Of a DNA stretch of 64,000 bases, positions 16,032 to 24,029 are shown in pieces. Under the pieces are notes generated by a model. That model did no database searches. It was not told the origin of the DNA and saw only the letters and a program-made list of their open reading frames with translations. A program made the position numbers and the translations under genes. Where the stretch lies: positions 24,579 through 88,578 of the forward strand of contig NZ_LGYO01000003.1 in NCBI RefSeq assembly GCF_001263355.1, in the 5' to 3' direction. Numbering within the stretch: the first letter of the stretch is position 1; every line of letters starts with the position of its first letter. This stretch comes from Acetobacterium bakii. GTDB taxonomy: Bacteria > Bacillota > Clostridia > Eubacteriales > Eubacteriaceae.

Positions 16032-16628
16032 ATGGACTGTGAAAAATATAAAAAAGTATTTGATGAAAATAATGGTATTGTAAAACTATCCGATTTTACC
16101 GGTGCTGGATATCACAATACGGTCATTGATCGATTGATCAGAGAAGGAAAAGTAACCAAGCTACGGGCGGGATTTTATGAATGGCAATCTGAGGATGTCG
16201 TATCCGAGGCGGTCATCATCAATAAACTGTATCCCGATGCAATTGTCTGTATGGATTCGGCACTTTATCTTTACGATTCTACTGAGAGAACGCCCAGGGC
16301 CTGGCATTTGGCAGTGAATAAAAACAGTTCAAAATCGCGATTTAAAATTGATTATCCTAAACTCAAGATCTATTATGTTGTTGAAAAATATTTGAAAATC
16401 GGGATATCCGAAACTGAATTTGAAGGTCAGATAATTAGAATCTATAATCGGGAAAAAACAATCTGCGACATTATTCGATATGAGAAAAAAATGGATAAGG
16501 AAGTATTTAATAAAGCGATTCGAACCTATGCAACAGGCTCAAATAAGAATATGGCCAGGCTGATGGAATATGCCAAGCTTATGAATATTGAGAAAAAAAC
16601 TAAAATGATCATGGGGATGTGGATGTGA
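16032..16628 (+). CDS. AbiEi-family antitoxin / transcriptional regulator
   Basis: The protein has about 198 residues. An N-terminal winged-helix domain (~1-60; FTGAGYHNTVIDRLIREGKVTKL) and the AbiEi antitoxin body follow, including the conserved VCMDSALYLYDSTERTP and NREKTICDIIRY segments. AbiEi proteins pair with AbiEii nucleotidyltransferase toxins in type IV systems and repress their own promoter. ATG 16032 is preferred; AGAGGTG lies at 16014-16020 and an in-frame GTG at 16020 overlaps it. The toxin gene starts inside its stop codon (TGATG) but is broken, so this antitoxin is orphaned. Confidence 0.85.
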   Translation: MDCEKYKKVFDENNGIVKLSDFTGAGYHNTVIDRLIREGKVTKLRAGFYEWQSEDVVSEAVIINKLYPDAIVCMDSALYLYDSTERTPRAWHLAVNKNSSKSRFKIDYPKLKIYYVVEKYLKIGISETEFEGQIIRIYNREKTICDIIRYEKKMDKEVFNKAIRTYATGSNKNMARLMEYAKLMNIEKKTKMIMGMWM

Positions 16629-16870
16629 TGGTAAATGTTCAGGGACTGCTTCAGAAATTAAAAGACAAATCCAGAAAAGAGGGCGTCTCTTATCAGTTTA
16701 TGCTGCAGTTGGTTTGTCAGGAGGAGTTCTTGAGGCGACTGGCAAATTCAAGGTAGTGAGTCTGATTCTTAAAGGCGGTTTATTTATTTTTGCATATACC
16801 GAGTTTAGCAGCAGGCCAACAATGGACATTGATTTTTTAATGAAAAATTTGTCCAACAATCAAACGGTAG
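16628..16870 (+). pseudogene. AbiEii-type nucleotidyltransferase toxin, frameshifted and truncated
   Basis: The first frame (16628-16756) gives the AbiEii N-terminus (MVNVQGLLQKLKDKSRKEG... FLRRLANSR) and then a TAG. The continuation is in the next frame: LILKGGLFIFAYTEFSSRPT and MDIDFLM, which is the nucleotidyltransferase GG...DxD core. After about LSNN (near 16860) the family sequence ends and the frame runs into the next gene's leader. The full toxin is normally 220-300 residues, so both a frameshift near 16755 and loss of the C-terminal two thirds inactivate it. Confidence 0.75.
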
Positions 16871-16922
16871 CGTGGACAAAACACGGAATCGGAAACATCA
16901 AATAAACCATGAGGTGATGCAA

Positions 16923-17867
16923 ATGAAAACAGGACGGTTCATTTATAATTTGAATTATCCTATTTATGAAAAAGAAAGCTGTGAAATTGAGGTGCGCTCT
17001 CTTTTTAAGTTCGATTTAAAAGAAAAAGTCTTTTTTGAAAGTAGAAAAGTTCATCCTTCCATAAGTCCATTTTTAAAAAGCAGGTTGGAAATTATACACA
17101 AGGCTTCCACGTTTTTAGAACTTACAGAGTTGACAACGAAAAATAAGATAGCAGCATCAGATTTCATGGTTAAATATATGGAATTGGGAATAGATGACCC
17201 GCACTTCAAGAAAAGACGAGCGTATTGCAAAGCAATAGGTCTTGTTATTGGGGGACTTGCTTGTTATACTTCACCTAAAATTATATTTGGAATTACTTTT
17301 TATAAGGGGAACTGGTACTTTGGAAAATTAACAGAGAGAAGTCTTTATTGGAAAAAGCACAATAAGAAACCGAATTCGTATTCTAGTTCTATCGGTCTAA
17401 GTACTGCAAAAGTTCTTATAAATATTGCGGGGAATGGAGATACATCCAAACGATTAATAGATCCATGTTGTGGTGTCGGGACTGTATTATTAGAAGGTGT
17501 TTGGGCAGGATATGATATTATCGGGTGTGAAATAAATAGTAAAACTGCTGAAAATGCACGAAAAAACTTGAGACATTTTAACTATGAAGCAAAGGTTATT
17601 ACTGGAGATATTCAGGATATCGATGAAAGTTTTGATGCTGCCATTGTAGATCTTCCATATGGTAATTTCAGCCTTAAAAATGATGAAAATCAATTAAAAA
17701 TCATTAGGAATGCGATAAGAATTTCAAAAAAAATCGTATTGGCTTCATCAGAAGATATAAGAGCTGAACTCGTACAGGAAAATCTCAAAATCATAGATCA
17801 TTGTAAAATTGGGAAAAATAAAAATGGTGATTTTTTGCGTTATATCTGGGTATGCGAAGTAGGATAG
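16923..17867 (+). CDS. TRM11/Trm-G10-type SAM-dependent RNA methyltransferase-like protein
   Basis: The protein has about 314 residues. The C-terminal half is a Rossmann methyltransferase with SAM motif I LIDPCCGVGTVLLEG (~residue 180), the acidic loop GCEINSKTAENARKNL, and the catalytic-type motif VDLPYGNF (~240) in place of the usual N/D-PPY. The N-terminal half has no clear THUMP signature. Such proteins modify guanosine N2 in tRNA; the substrate here is unknown. The start at ATG 16923 follows GAGGTGATG (16911-16919). An upstream in-frame extension to 16872 derives from the broken toxin region and is unlikely. Confidence 0.75.
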   Translation: MKTGRFIYNLNYPIYEKESCEIEVRSLFKFDLKEKVFFESRKVHPSISPFLKSRLEIIHKASTFLELTELTTKNKIAASDFMVKYMELGIDDPHFKKRRAYCKAIGLVIGGLACYTSPKIIFGITFYKGNWYFGKLTERSLYWKKHNKKPNSYSSSIGLSTAKVLINIAGNGDTSKRLIDPCCGVGTVLLEGVWAGYDIIGCEINSKTAENARKNLRHFNYEAKVITGDIQDIDESFDAAIVDLPYGNFSLKNDENQLKIIRNAIRISKKIVLASSEDIRAELVQENLKIIDHCKIGKNKNGDFLRYIWVCEVG

Positions 17868-17893
17868 ATGAAATTGATTTCGAAAAAATAATA

Positions 17894-17955
17894 GGCAAGG
17901 TACTCTACGAAATATCAAATCGTATGGTACCTTGCCTTATTCTTTCAAGAGTAGG
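17894..17955 (+). terminator. Long-stem hairpin after the methyltransferase gene
   Basis: GGCAAGGTAC (17894-17903) pairs with GTACCTTGCC (17937-17946) across a 33-nt loop, followed by TTATTCTTTC. The perfect stem suggests termination, although the T-run is imperfect. Confidence 0.5.
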
Positions 17956-18047
17956 GATGAACGAAAATTAGCAATAATGAATGACTGTTATAAAAAGAAA
18001 CAACGTATTTTTGTGCTGACATTCGACCTGTTACTATAATCTTGTGC

Positions 18048-18102
18048 AAATCTAAAAACATCTAAATTTTCACTTGCGAACAACTGACATCTAAACTGCA
18101 CA
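18048..18102 (+). repeat. Repeated ATCTAAA-type motif, possible insertion-sequence end
   Basis: ATCTAAA occurs near 18050, at 18060 and at 18089; the last two sit in similar contexts (ACATCTAAATTTTCAC and ACATCTAAACTGCAC). Multiple short terminal repeats of this kind are seen at the ends of IS21-like elements. No transposase gene is adjacent, so this may be a solitary end. Confidence 0.3.
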
Positions 18103-18132
18103 CTCGCGCTCGATACTATTCTTCATGTTGCT

Positions 18133-18957
18133 TTACCTGCTTTTTTCTGAGCGAGCAAAAAGAAAGGTACCGATAATCAAACAAATCACGGTCAACACGA
18201 CAATGGCGGTAAAGTTCACCACGGGATTAAACAATACAACGCTTGCATATTCCGGAGTTCCGGCGTAGACCACCGCTCGAACTAAGTCCAGGCAGTACGT
18301 CATCGGCATGGCATGACTTAAGACATACAGAATGCCACTGGAGTTATTGATTGGAATGATCGCTCCGGAAAGAAACATCTGCGGCATGGTGATAAGCATC
18401 ACAGCAGTATTGGCTGTCTTATTGCTTTTGATAACTCCGATGATGATCATCGCCAGAGCGCCCCCAGAAAGGCACATGAGCGGTGATAGGATGAGAATCA
18501 TCAGCAGCTGTCCGGGATTCAGGGTAATTCCCATGATAATTCCGACAATTAATGTGCCTGCCATACTGATAATAGCGCTAAAGGATGAGCCGAAAATCTT
18601 ACCGATTACGATCGAATAGCGTGAGATCGGAGAAACCAGCATTTCCTGGGTAAAATCCGTGGTATGGTCTTCGACCAATGATGTCATTCCCATGGTTGTG
18701 ATCATAAAAAGCATATTAACCATCATGCCAACCATCATAAATTTACTGTAATCGAAACTGAGTCCTCCCGTCATATTCTCGGCGAGGCTGCCGCCCAGCA
18801 TCCCCATCATGATCAACGGCATGGCAAGACTCGTGAAAATTGTACCGGGTGACCGGAGTGCGAGAGTTATGTCCCTTAGAGCGATCGTGATAACGGCGTT
18901 GATTTCACGTCCGACTCTTGATTTTCTTTTTCCATTTGTCAATGAAATTTCATTCAT
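18133..18957 (-). CDS. ABC-2 type transporter permease (DrrB-like)
   Basis: This 274-residue protein has about six hydrophobic segments and the ABC-2 membrane family pattern (AMPLIMMGMLGGSLAENMTGG near the N-terminus; LVEDHTTDFTQEMLVSPISR in the middle). It would form the membrane channel of an exporter with the ATPase encoded just upstream; the two genes overlap by 4 bases (ATGA). The family exports drugs, lipids or polysaccharide precursors; the substrate cannot be read from sequence. It lies at the 3' end of a minus-strand run that starts with a two-component system, probably its regulator. Confidence 0.88.
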   Translation of the reverse strand: MNEISLTNGKRKSRVGREINAVITIALRDITLALRSPGTIFTSLAMPLIMMGMLGGSLAENMTGGLSFDYSKFMMVGMMVNMLFMITTMGMTSLVEDHTTDFTQEMLVSPISRYSIVIGKIFGSSFSAIISMAGTLIVGIIMGITLNPGQLLMILILSPLMCLSGGALAMIIIGVIKSNKTANTAVMLITMPQMFLSGAIIPINNSSGILYVLSHAMPMTYCLDLVRAVVYAGTPEYASVVLFNPVVNFTAIVVLTVICLIIGTFLFARSEKSR

Positions 18958-19895
18958 GCTGCACCTTCCGTTTTGTTAATGTAATCCACATATGCGTCTT
19001 CTAGAGATGGCTCTTTAATTTCCAATACAGTCAGTTTGGTTTTAAGTTTGGAGATAATTTCCTGCGGCGTTCTGTTCTGATAAGGAACGATGATATGCGT
19101 GTCTTTTTTATGTAACAATCCCAGCTCCGAAAGTTCACTCGTCAAGCTCATCCGGTCTTCGGCATCCAGAATAATTTCCTTGCGCAGCAGACTTTTTTTC
19201 ATTTCTTCCGGCGAGCAGCAGCTGGCAATCTGTCCCTTATTGATAATGCATACCTTATCCACATGCTCAGCCTCGTCGATATAGTGTGTGGTCAAAAACA
19301 CTGTTGTTCCGTATTCTTTGCGGACATTATTAATGTATTCCCACAGACTTCTACGGCTTACCGCGTCCAGTCCCTGCGTCGGTTCGTCAAGAAACAAAAC
19401 GGCCGGTGTGTGCATGAGGCTGCGGATAATCTCCAGTTTGCGCTGCATGCCGCCTGACATCTTTTTGACGGGCTTAAATATGGCATCCCGAATTCCGACA
19501 ATCTCGGCGAGTTCCATGACACGATTTTTATATTCTGCGGGCATCAGCCGAAAGGATGGACGGTAACTGTACATCCCATATAAACAAGCATGGAAACGAA
19601 TATTTTCCTCCGCTGAGAGCTGTAGATCGAGGCTGGGTTTCTGGAAGATAATCCCTACCTTATCGCGCACCTGCTTTGCTTCCTTTTCAATGTCATAGCC
19701 GGCAATCGTTACGATGCCAGAAGTTTTGGATAGCGTAGTGGTCAGTATCGAAATAGTGGTGGTTTTTCCGGCTCCGTTGGGACCGAGGAAAGCAAAAAAC
19801 TCGCCTTCATCCACTGCAAAACTCACGCCCTTGACGGCAGGTGTTTTTGCTTTGTCATATTGTTTTATCAGATCTTCTACTTGAATCATCGACAT
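18954..19895 (-). CDS. ABC exporter ATP-binding protein (DrrA-like)
   Basis: This 313-residue ATPase has Walker A GPNGAGKTTT (~residue 39), the Q loop IIFQKPSLD, the signature MSGGMQRKL (~145), Walker B VLFLDEPTQGLD, and the H loop TTHYIDEAEHVD. The ~80-residue C-terminal extension and GLDAVSRR are typical of the daunorubicin-resistance (DrrA) subfamily. It pairs with the permease that overlaps its stop. ATG 19895 has GGAGG 8 bases upstream. The intergenic gap to the histidine kinase gene is about 110 bases, so the exporter may have its own promoter within the same locus. Confidence 0.92.
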   Translation of the reverse strand: MSMIQVEDLIKQYDKAKTPAVKGVSFAVDEGEFFAFLGPNGAGKTTTISILTTTLSKTSGIVTIAGYDIEKEAKQVRDKVGIIFQKPSLDLQLSAEENIRFHACLYGMYSYRPSFRLMPAEYKNRVMELAEIVGIRDAIFKPVKKMSGGMQRKLEIIRSLMHTPAVLFLDEPTQGLDAVSRRSLWEYINNVRKEYGTTVFLTTHYIDEAEHVDKVCIINKGQIASCCSPEEMKKSLLRKEIILDAEDRMSLTSELSELGLLHKKDTHIIVPYQNRTPQEIISKLKTKLTVLEIKEPSLEDAYVDYINKTEGAA

Positions 19896-20003
19896 AAAAA
19901 TAACCTCCTGTTTATTTACTTCGAAATTAGTTTAACAAAGCAATTTAAACACAATATAAATGGAGTTTAAACACAGCGTAAATGCGAAAAAAAAAGTTCG
20001 GAG

Positions 20004-21071
20004 CTACTTGACAGGATGGAACTTCGGCAAGGTAATCGTAAATGTTGTGCCTTGATTGATCTCGCTTTGCGGAGTAATCTGACCTTCATGCAATTCAACA
20101 ATTTTTTTGGCAAGGGAGAGCCCGAGCCCGTTACCGCCGAGAGCTCTGTCGCGGGATTTATCCACTTTATAAAAGCGTTCAAATATATGTATTTGGTCTT
20201 CCGGCCTGATACCGATACCGGTATCGATAATCCGACAACGCACATTTGTTTGATCGGACGTTAAAATAACCCGGATCACTCCACCCTCTGGCGTGAATTT
20301 TATAGCATTATTGAGAAGATTCACCCAAACCTGGGACAGCAGTCCCTCGTCGCCCTGGATCGCCAATCTTTCCAGGTCCACTTCCATCGCAATATGCTTG
20401 GTGCTCCATTGCGGCTCCAGCATCAGGGCGATTTCCTCCAGCTGCTTGTCGAGCCTGAATTCGATGAAGGATAAAGGTTCTCCTCCAGTTTCCAGCGCTG
20501 ATAGTTTCAGCAGATTATCACTTAAGGCCGACAATCGTTTGCTTTCGGCTTCAATGATGCCTAAATAGCGATTTTTCTGTGTAGCTGTAAGTGTGTCGTT
20601 TTTTAATAATGCAGCAAATCCGCTGATGGAAGTCAGCGGTGATTGTATCTCATGGGATACGTTGGATATGAAATCCTGCCGCAACTGTTCCATAGAGCCA
20701 AGTTCTTTTGCTATTTTATTGATTCCCGCCACCATATCGTTGTGGTGGTACTCATCCCAGGTCTCGATAAAGACGTCGAAATCCCCTTGGGCAATTCTTG
20801 TCATAGCATTCAGTAATTGACTCTGCATGACATGATGCTGCTGGATACCTTTTGAATACTTGCCAGCGATTAATCTGGACACGGATGCCACACCTATGAA
20901 TAAAATCATGCCAATGAGGCCTGAAATAATATGAGTCCAAAATTCCGGAGGAGTGCCGGTCCAGTGATAAATCATAAACGTAATGCCATACCCTGCGCCA
21001 AAAAAACATCCAAAAGCAAAAAAAAGTAGAATCACTGAAATTGCAGAAGGAGGTCGGTTAGCCTGTTTCAC
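20004..21071 (-). CDS. Sensor histidine kinase
   Basis: This 355-residue kinase has two N-terminal transmembrane segments (~residues 8-33 and 42-65) with almost no extracellular loop, an HAMP-like linker, and a HisKA domain with phospho-His in ISNVSHEIQSPLTS (~145). The HATPase boxes are NLLNNAIKFTPEG, DTGIGIRPED and GGNGLGLSLAKKI. The intramembrane-sensing layout is typical of kinases adjacent to ABC exporters. The GTG start overlaps the response regulator's TGA (GTGA), so the pair is co-translated. It likely controls the DrrAB-like exporter downstream; this is inferred from position. Confidence 0.9.
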   Translation of the reverse strand: MKQANRPPSAISVILLFFAFGCFFGAGYGITFMIYHWTGTPPEFWTHIISGLIGMILFIGVASVSRLIAGKYSKGIQQHHVMQSQLLNAMTRIAQGDFDVFIETWDEYHHNDMVAGINKIAKELGSMEQLRQDFISNVSHEIQSPLTSISGFAALLKNDTLTATQKNRYLGIIEAESKRLSALSDNLLKLSALETGGEPLSFIEFRLDKQLEEIALMLEPQWSTKHIAMEVDLERLAIQGDEGLLSQVWVNLLNNAIKFTPEGGVIRVILTSDQTNVRCRIIDTGIGIRPEDQIHIFERFYKVDKSRDRALGGNGLGLSLAKKIVELHEGQITPQSEINQGTTFTITLPKFHPVK

Positions 21072-21745
21072 GCGATCACCTCCAGCCTATAGCCAAGACC
21101 CCGGATGGTGGTAATTTTAAAACCGGTCTGTTCTTCCGGAAAACGATCGCGTAAGCGGTTTACATGGACGTCCAACGTCCGTTCGTTTCCCTCAAAATCA
21201 ACGCCCCATATATCCTCAATCAACCGGTTGCGGGAAAATGTTTTGCCGGGAAAGCTTGCCAGCTTGAAGAGCAATTCAAATTCCTTCATCGGAATATCTT
21301 CAGGTAAGCCATTCATCGTGATGTTGTAGCTATTTCTATCGATCGTGACATTGCCGACCTGGATTACCTGGGAGGCTTCGATTTTATAACGCCGCAACAG
21401 TGCCTGAACGCGTACGACCAACTCATCGCCTTCAAAAGGCTTCGTCAGATAATCGTCGGCGCCAAGTCCGAAGCCTTTCACCTTGTTTGCGAGCTCACCT
21501 TTGGCGGTCAGCATTAAAACCGGCATGTTTTCGTAATAAGAACGCAAATGACGACAGAGCTCAAAGCCGTCCATGTTCGGCATCATGATGTCGATAATTG
21601 CCAGATCAGGGTTATCAACATTGATTTTTTGTAGCGCCTCATGTCCATCTGCCGCTTCGCATACTTCAAATCCATTGTTTCGAAGCAAGGCAAATACAAG
21701 CTCACGGATGTTCGAATCGTCGTCAACAATCATAATTTTACTCAT
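21068..21745 (-). CDS. OmpR/PhoB-family response regulator
   Basis: This 225-residue protein has a receiver domain (IVDDDSN; phospho-acceptor in AIIDIMMPNMDG; Lys in YLTKPFEG) and a C-terminal winged helix (~130-223) ending TIRGLGYRLEV. It is the first gene of the minus-strand regulator-kinase-ATPase-permease cluster. The product presumably activates the exporter genes. The sequence immediately upstream (21746-21800) is short and shared with a divergent truncated gene. A GGTGATC-type site precedes the ATG. Confidence 0.92.
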   Translation of the reverse strand: MSKIMIVDDDSNIRELVFALLRNNGFEVCEAADGHEALQKINVDNPDLAIIDIMMPNMDGFELCRHLRSYYENMPVLMLTAKGELANKVKGFGLGADDYLTKPFEGDELVVRVQALLRRYKIEASQVIQVGNVTIDRNSYNITMNGLPEDIPMKEFELLFKLASFPGKTFSRNRLIEDIWGVDFEGNERTLDVHVNRLRDRFPEEQTGFKITTIRGLGYRLEVIA

Positions 21746-21800
21746 CTTTGATCACCTCTTCTAAATTGTATCATATCAATGTAAACGGAGATTAAACGAT

Positions 21801-21953
21801 ATGAAAATTAATGCAGAAACACCGGAGGAATATATCAGCCAGCTGTCGGAAGACAAAGCGGAAGCTATTCAGCGCTTACGAAAAACGATTCAGGATAATC
21901 TGTCGCCGGGTTTTGAGGAAGTTATATCTTACTATAATACCGGTTCAACTTGA
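21801..21953 (+). pseudogene. DUF1801-type protein, truncated after 50 codons
   Basis: The frame MKINAETPEEYISQLSEDKA... FEEVISYYNTGST matches the N-terminal part of the DUF1801 (YdhG-like) family up to the EVISY motif. The family then continues for a further 60-100 residues. Here the frame leaves the family and stops. A GGAG site precedes the ATG. It is read as a 3'-truncated gene ended by the hairpin that follows at 21975. Confidence 0.65.
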
Positions 21954-21974
21954 AATGGGCCCTGAAAATTAAAC

Positions 21975-22017
21975 AATAAAAAACAGGGCATCTGAAATGG
22001 TTGTCCTGTTTTTTATT
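21975..22017. terminator. Bidirectional terminator hairpin
   Basis: AATAAAAAACAGG (21975-21987) pairs perfectly with CCTGTTTTTTATT (22005-22017). A/T tracts on both sides allow termination in either direction between the DUF1801 remnant and the minus-strand small gene. Confidence 0.8.
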
Positions 22018-22099
22018 GCTCGGTATATTCTTTTATAAACTTTCTCTACTCAGTTATGTGTTGGACCGCTTTTCGTGCATTTTCCAAAAGGAAAAGTAC

Positions 22100-22306
22100 T
22101 TAAGCTTTTTCTCCATACATTTCTTCTGAGTGGTGGAATCCACCGTTGACTTTCATAATTTCTCTTTCATCTTTAAAGCTTATCCATCCGCCAACTTCTG
22201 GGCGATCGTTGATTTCCCCCCATGCACTTTCCAATGTTTCACATTCGGTTTGGCAAATCTTAAATTTCTCACCGTAGGCTTTAGATTGCATCATTACAGT
22301 TTTCAA
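22100..22306 (-). CDS. Small hypothetical protein
   Basis: A 68-residue product (MKTVMMQSKAYGEKFKICQT...) begins at a TTG with AAGGAG seven bases upstream, which supports real translation. It contains two Cys, a Trp-Gly-Glu segment and a run rich in acidic residues. I do not recognise a family. It is a single-gene unit facing away from the ctc gene. Confidence 0.6.
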   Translation of the reverse strand: MKTVMMQSKAYGEKFKICQTECETLESAWGEINDRPEVGGWISFKDEREIMKVNGGFHHSEEMYGEKA

Positions 22307-22444
22307 TTTGTTCTCCTTAGAATATATTTCTTTAATATTAAGTATATTTTTATGTACCCTGAAGTGGTGACATTAAACAAAAATATTTACCAAAGACGCA
22401 TGAGCAGGTCACAGTAGGCTTTTCGTTGCATTTTTCTAAAAACC

Positions 22445-22473
22445 TTGATATTGATACATTTGTTTGGTATAAT
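22445..22473 (+). promoter_or_regulatory. Promoter of ctc
   Basis: TTGATA (22445-22450), a 17-bp spacer and TATAAT (22468-22473) form a near-consensus housekeeping promoter. The transcript would have a leader of about 115 bases that contains the hairpin at 22509-22556. Confidence 0.7.
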
Positions 22474-22508
22474 TAAAAAAGAAGAGTTGAAAAACATCGA
22501 AAAAAATA

Positions 22509-22556
22509 ATTCGCTAGAGTTTTAATTGAAATTTATCAAATAAAACTCTAGCGAAT
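22509..22556 (+). repeat. 16-bp perfect inverted repeat in ctc leader
   Basis: ATTCGCTAGAGTTTTA (22509-22524) pairs exactly with TAAAACTCTAGCGAAT (22541-22556) across a 16-nt loop. There is no T-run. It lies between the promoter and the ATG at 22596, so it would be part of the mRNA leader. Confidence 0.7.
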
Positions 22557-22595
22557 AATATTATGTGAGAGTTTATCAAGAGAGGCGAAAATAAT

Positions 22596-23225
22596 ATGAA
22601 TGAAAAAGTAACAATTGCAATTGAAAAAAGAGAAATAGGGAAGAGCAGTTCAGGTAAAAAGCTAAGAGCAATAGGTTATATCCCTGGCGCTGTCAATAGA
22701 AAAGGTCTGGAATCAGTTTCAATAAAAATAAAAAAAGATGAATTGTTGAAAAACATACTTCAATATGGGAGGAACTATTTATTTACTCTCGATCTTGAGG
22801 GACAAGAATCATACCCTGCAATGATAAAAGAGATGCAGCATTCGGCAATAAAAAGAGAAGTTTTAAATGTTGTTTTTCAGCAGGTATCATTTACCGAACC
22901 AATTAAGTTCGATCTTAATATTAAGATCGTCGGCAAGGAAGCATTAGAATTAAGAGAACTTAATTTTGTGCAACAAATGGACAAAATACATGTGACAGGA
23001 TTACCACAGGATATACCTGATTTTCTTGAAATTGATGTAACGGATCTTAATATGAATGACAAAATATGTATAAGTGATGTTAAATTTCCAAAAGGAATTG
23101 AAACAGAAATTGAAGCAGATACAATAGTATTAGTGATAAATGAATTAAGATTAGCTGAAGTTATCACAGAAGATGAGTTAGATGATACAATCACAGAAGC
23201 CGTACAGGAAGAAGAAAACCTGTAG
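22596..23225 (+). CDS. ctc: Ribosomal protein L25 / general stress protein Ctc
   Basis: This 209-residue protein has the two-domain Ctc form of bL25. The N-terminal 5S-rRNA-binding domain (~1-95) has the typical GKSSSGKKLRAIGYIPGAVN start, and the C-terminal TL5-like domain (~95-190) has LDIDVTDLNMNDKI-type sequence (here LEIDVTDLNM). An acidic tail follows. It binds 5S rRNA in the large subunit and in Bacillus is stress-induced. GAGAGG lies 10 bases before the ATG. The gene stands alone behind its own promoter and leader hairpin. Confidence 0.92.
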   Translation: MNEKVTIAIEKREIGKSSSGKKLRAIGYIPGAVNRKGLESVSIKIKKDELLKNILQYGRNYLFTLDLEGQESYPAMIKEMQHSAIKREVLNVVFQQVSFTEPIKFDLNIKIVGKEALELRELNFVQQMDKIHVTGLPQDIPDFLEIDVTDLNMNDKICISDVKFPKGIETEIEADTIVLVINELRLAEVITEDELDDTITEAVQEEENL

Positions 23226-23539
23226 AATTTATTGATTAGGTGTGTAGCCGTAATATCAAGGAGTGTGCTTTACCCCTGATGGCGAAAATATCCTTTGTAA
23301 CATTTACAGATTTCTCAAAATGTGTGGTTAGCATAAAGATTGAGGAAAAATAGTTTGAAAATCTGCCTTCTATGGTAAAGTAAATACTCATAGGGGGCTA
23401 TTTTTATGGAAAAAATAGAAGATCATACAAACAAACTAAAAAAATAAATTTAGTTGCTGACACCCTTAATATGGAAGAAAAAACCTAAAGAACTTTACTT
23501 TTTGAATTTAGTCATGTAGTATGATAGTATAGTAAAAGT
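23226..23539. other. Intergenic region with decayed ORF
   Basis: No intact gene is visible. Around 23406 a GGGGGC site precedes a 13-codon frame (MEKIEDHTNK...); nearby frames contain coding-like words (INLVADTLNMEEK), which suggests a decayed gene rather than a functional peptide. Confidence 0.4.
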
Positions 23540-23615
23540 GATCTCGTAGCTCAGCTGGGAGAGCATTACCTTCACACGGTAGGGGTCGCTGGTTCAAGTC
23601 CAGTCGGGATCACCA
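23540..23615 (+). tRNA. tRNA-Val (anticodon CAC)
   Basis: A 76-nt gene includes an encoded CCA end. The acceptor GATCTCG pairs with CGGGATC (one G-T pair). D-arm AGCTCAGCTGGGAGAGC, anticodon loop with CAC at 23573-23575 and T-loop GGTTCAAGTCC are all canonical. CAC reads the GTG valine codon. It stands alone, not in an array. Confidence 0.97.
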
Positions 23616-23941
23616 CTTTTTACAAGAAATAGATCAGGCTTAATCGCCGTTCTTTTTTTATTTTTTGGAAAAGCACAGGATTAATTGAGACTTCAATGAA
23701 GATCGTTGAAACAGGAAGAAAAAGCGTTGAACTCACGCTTATCGAATTCAGTTTGAAGAGCATGAGAGAGCCGTTTATCGGTTCTCTTTTCTTATTTCCT
23801 GAAATTTAATTCTCTTGCGAAAATCTTTTGACGATATTTATTTGTACTCGGAATTTCATAGTATTTTTAAAGTAAAATAGACTTGAATTTAATCAAAAGC
23901 TCAATAAGGCTGCTGTTTTTAATTCAGTATCCGTAGCTGGC
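23616..23941. other. Intergenic region
   Basis: AT-rich sequence between tRNA-Val and the mod promoter. A T-rich stretch after the tRNA may end its transcript. GAGAGCCGTTTATCGGTTCTC near 23764 is a small hairpin. No gene is seen. Confidence 0.4.
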
Positions 23942-23971
23942 TTGACATTGAAGAATACTTTATTATATAAT
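23942..23971 (+). promoter_or_regulatory. Promoter of the mod operon
   Basis: TTGACA (23942-23947), an 18-bp spacer and TATAAT (23966-23971) lie about 60 bases before modA. The -10 overlaps a perfect palindrome (next entry). Confidence 0.8.
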
Positions 23972-23984
23972 GTTAAACATTATA
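23966..23984 (+). promoter_or_regulatory. 19-bp palindrome over the mod -10 box (putative operator)
   Basis: TATAATGTTAAACATTATA has perfect 9-bp arms around a central A. It overlaps the -10 and likely transcription start of modA, a repressor-type position. Its TATAA-rich arms are loosely reminiscent of ModE sites, but no modE-like gene is in the window, so the regulator is unknown. Confidence 0.6.
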
Positions 23985-24029
23985 AAAAGTAACAAAACAT
24001 AACAAAATGAAAGGAAAGAGGAAGAAGAG

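Noticed and set aside
23406..23447. 13-codon ORF with a GGGGGC site after ctc
   Set aside because: Too short, with coding-like words in other frames; better explained as a decayed gene.
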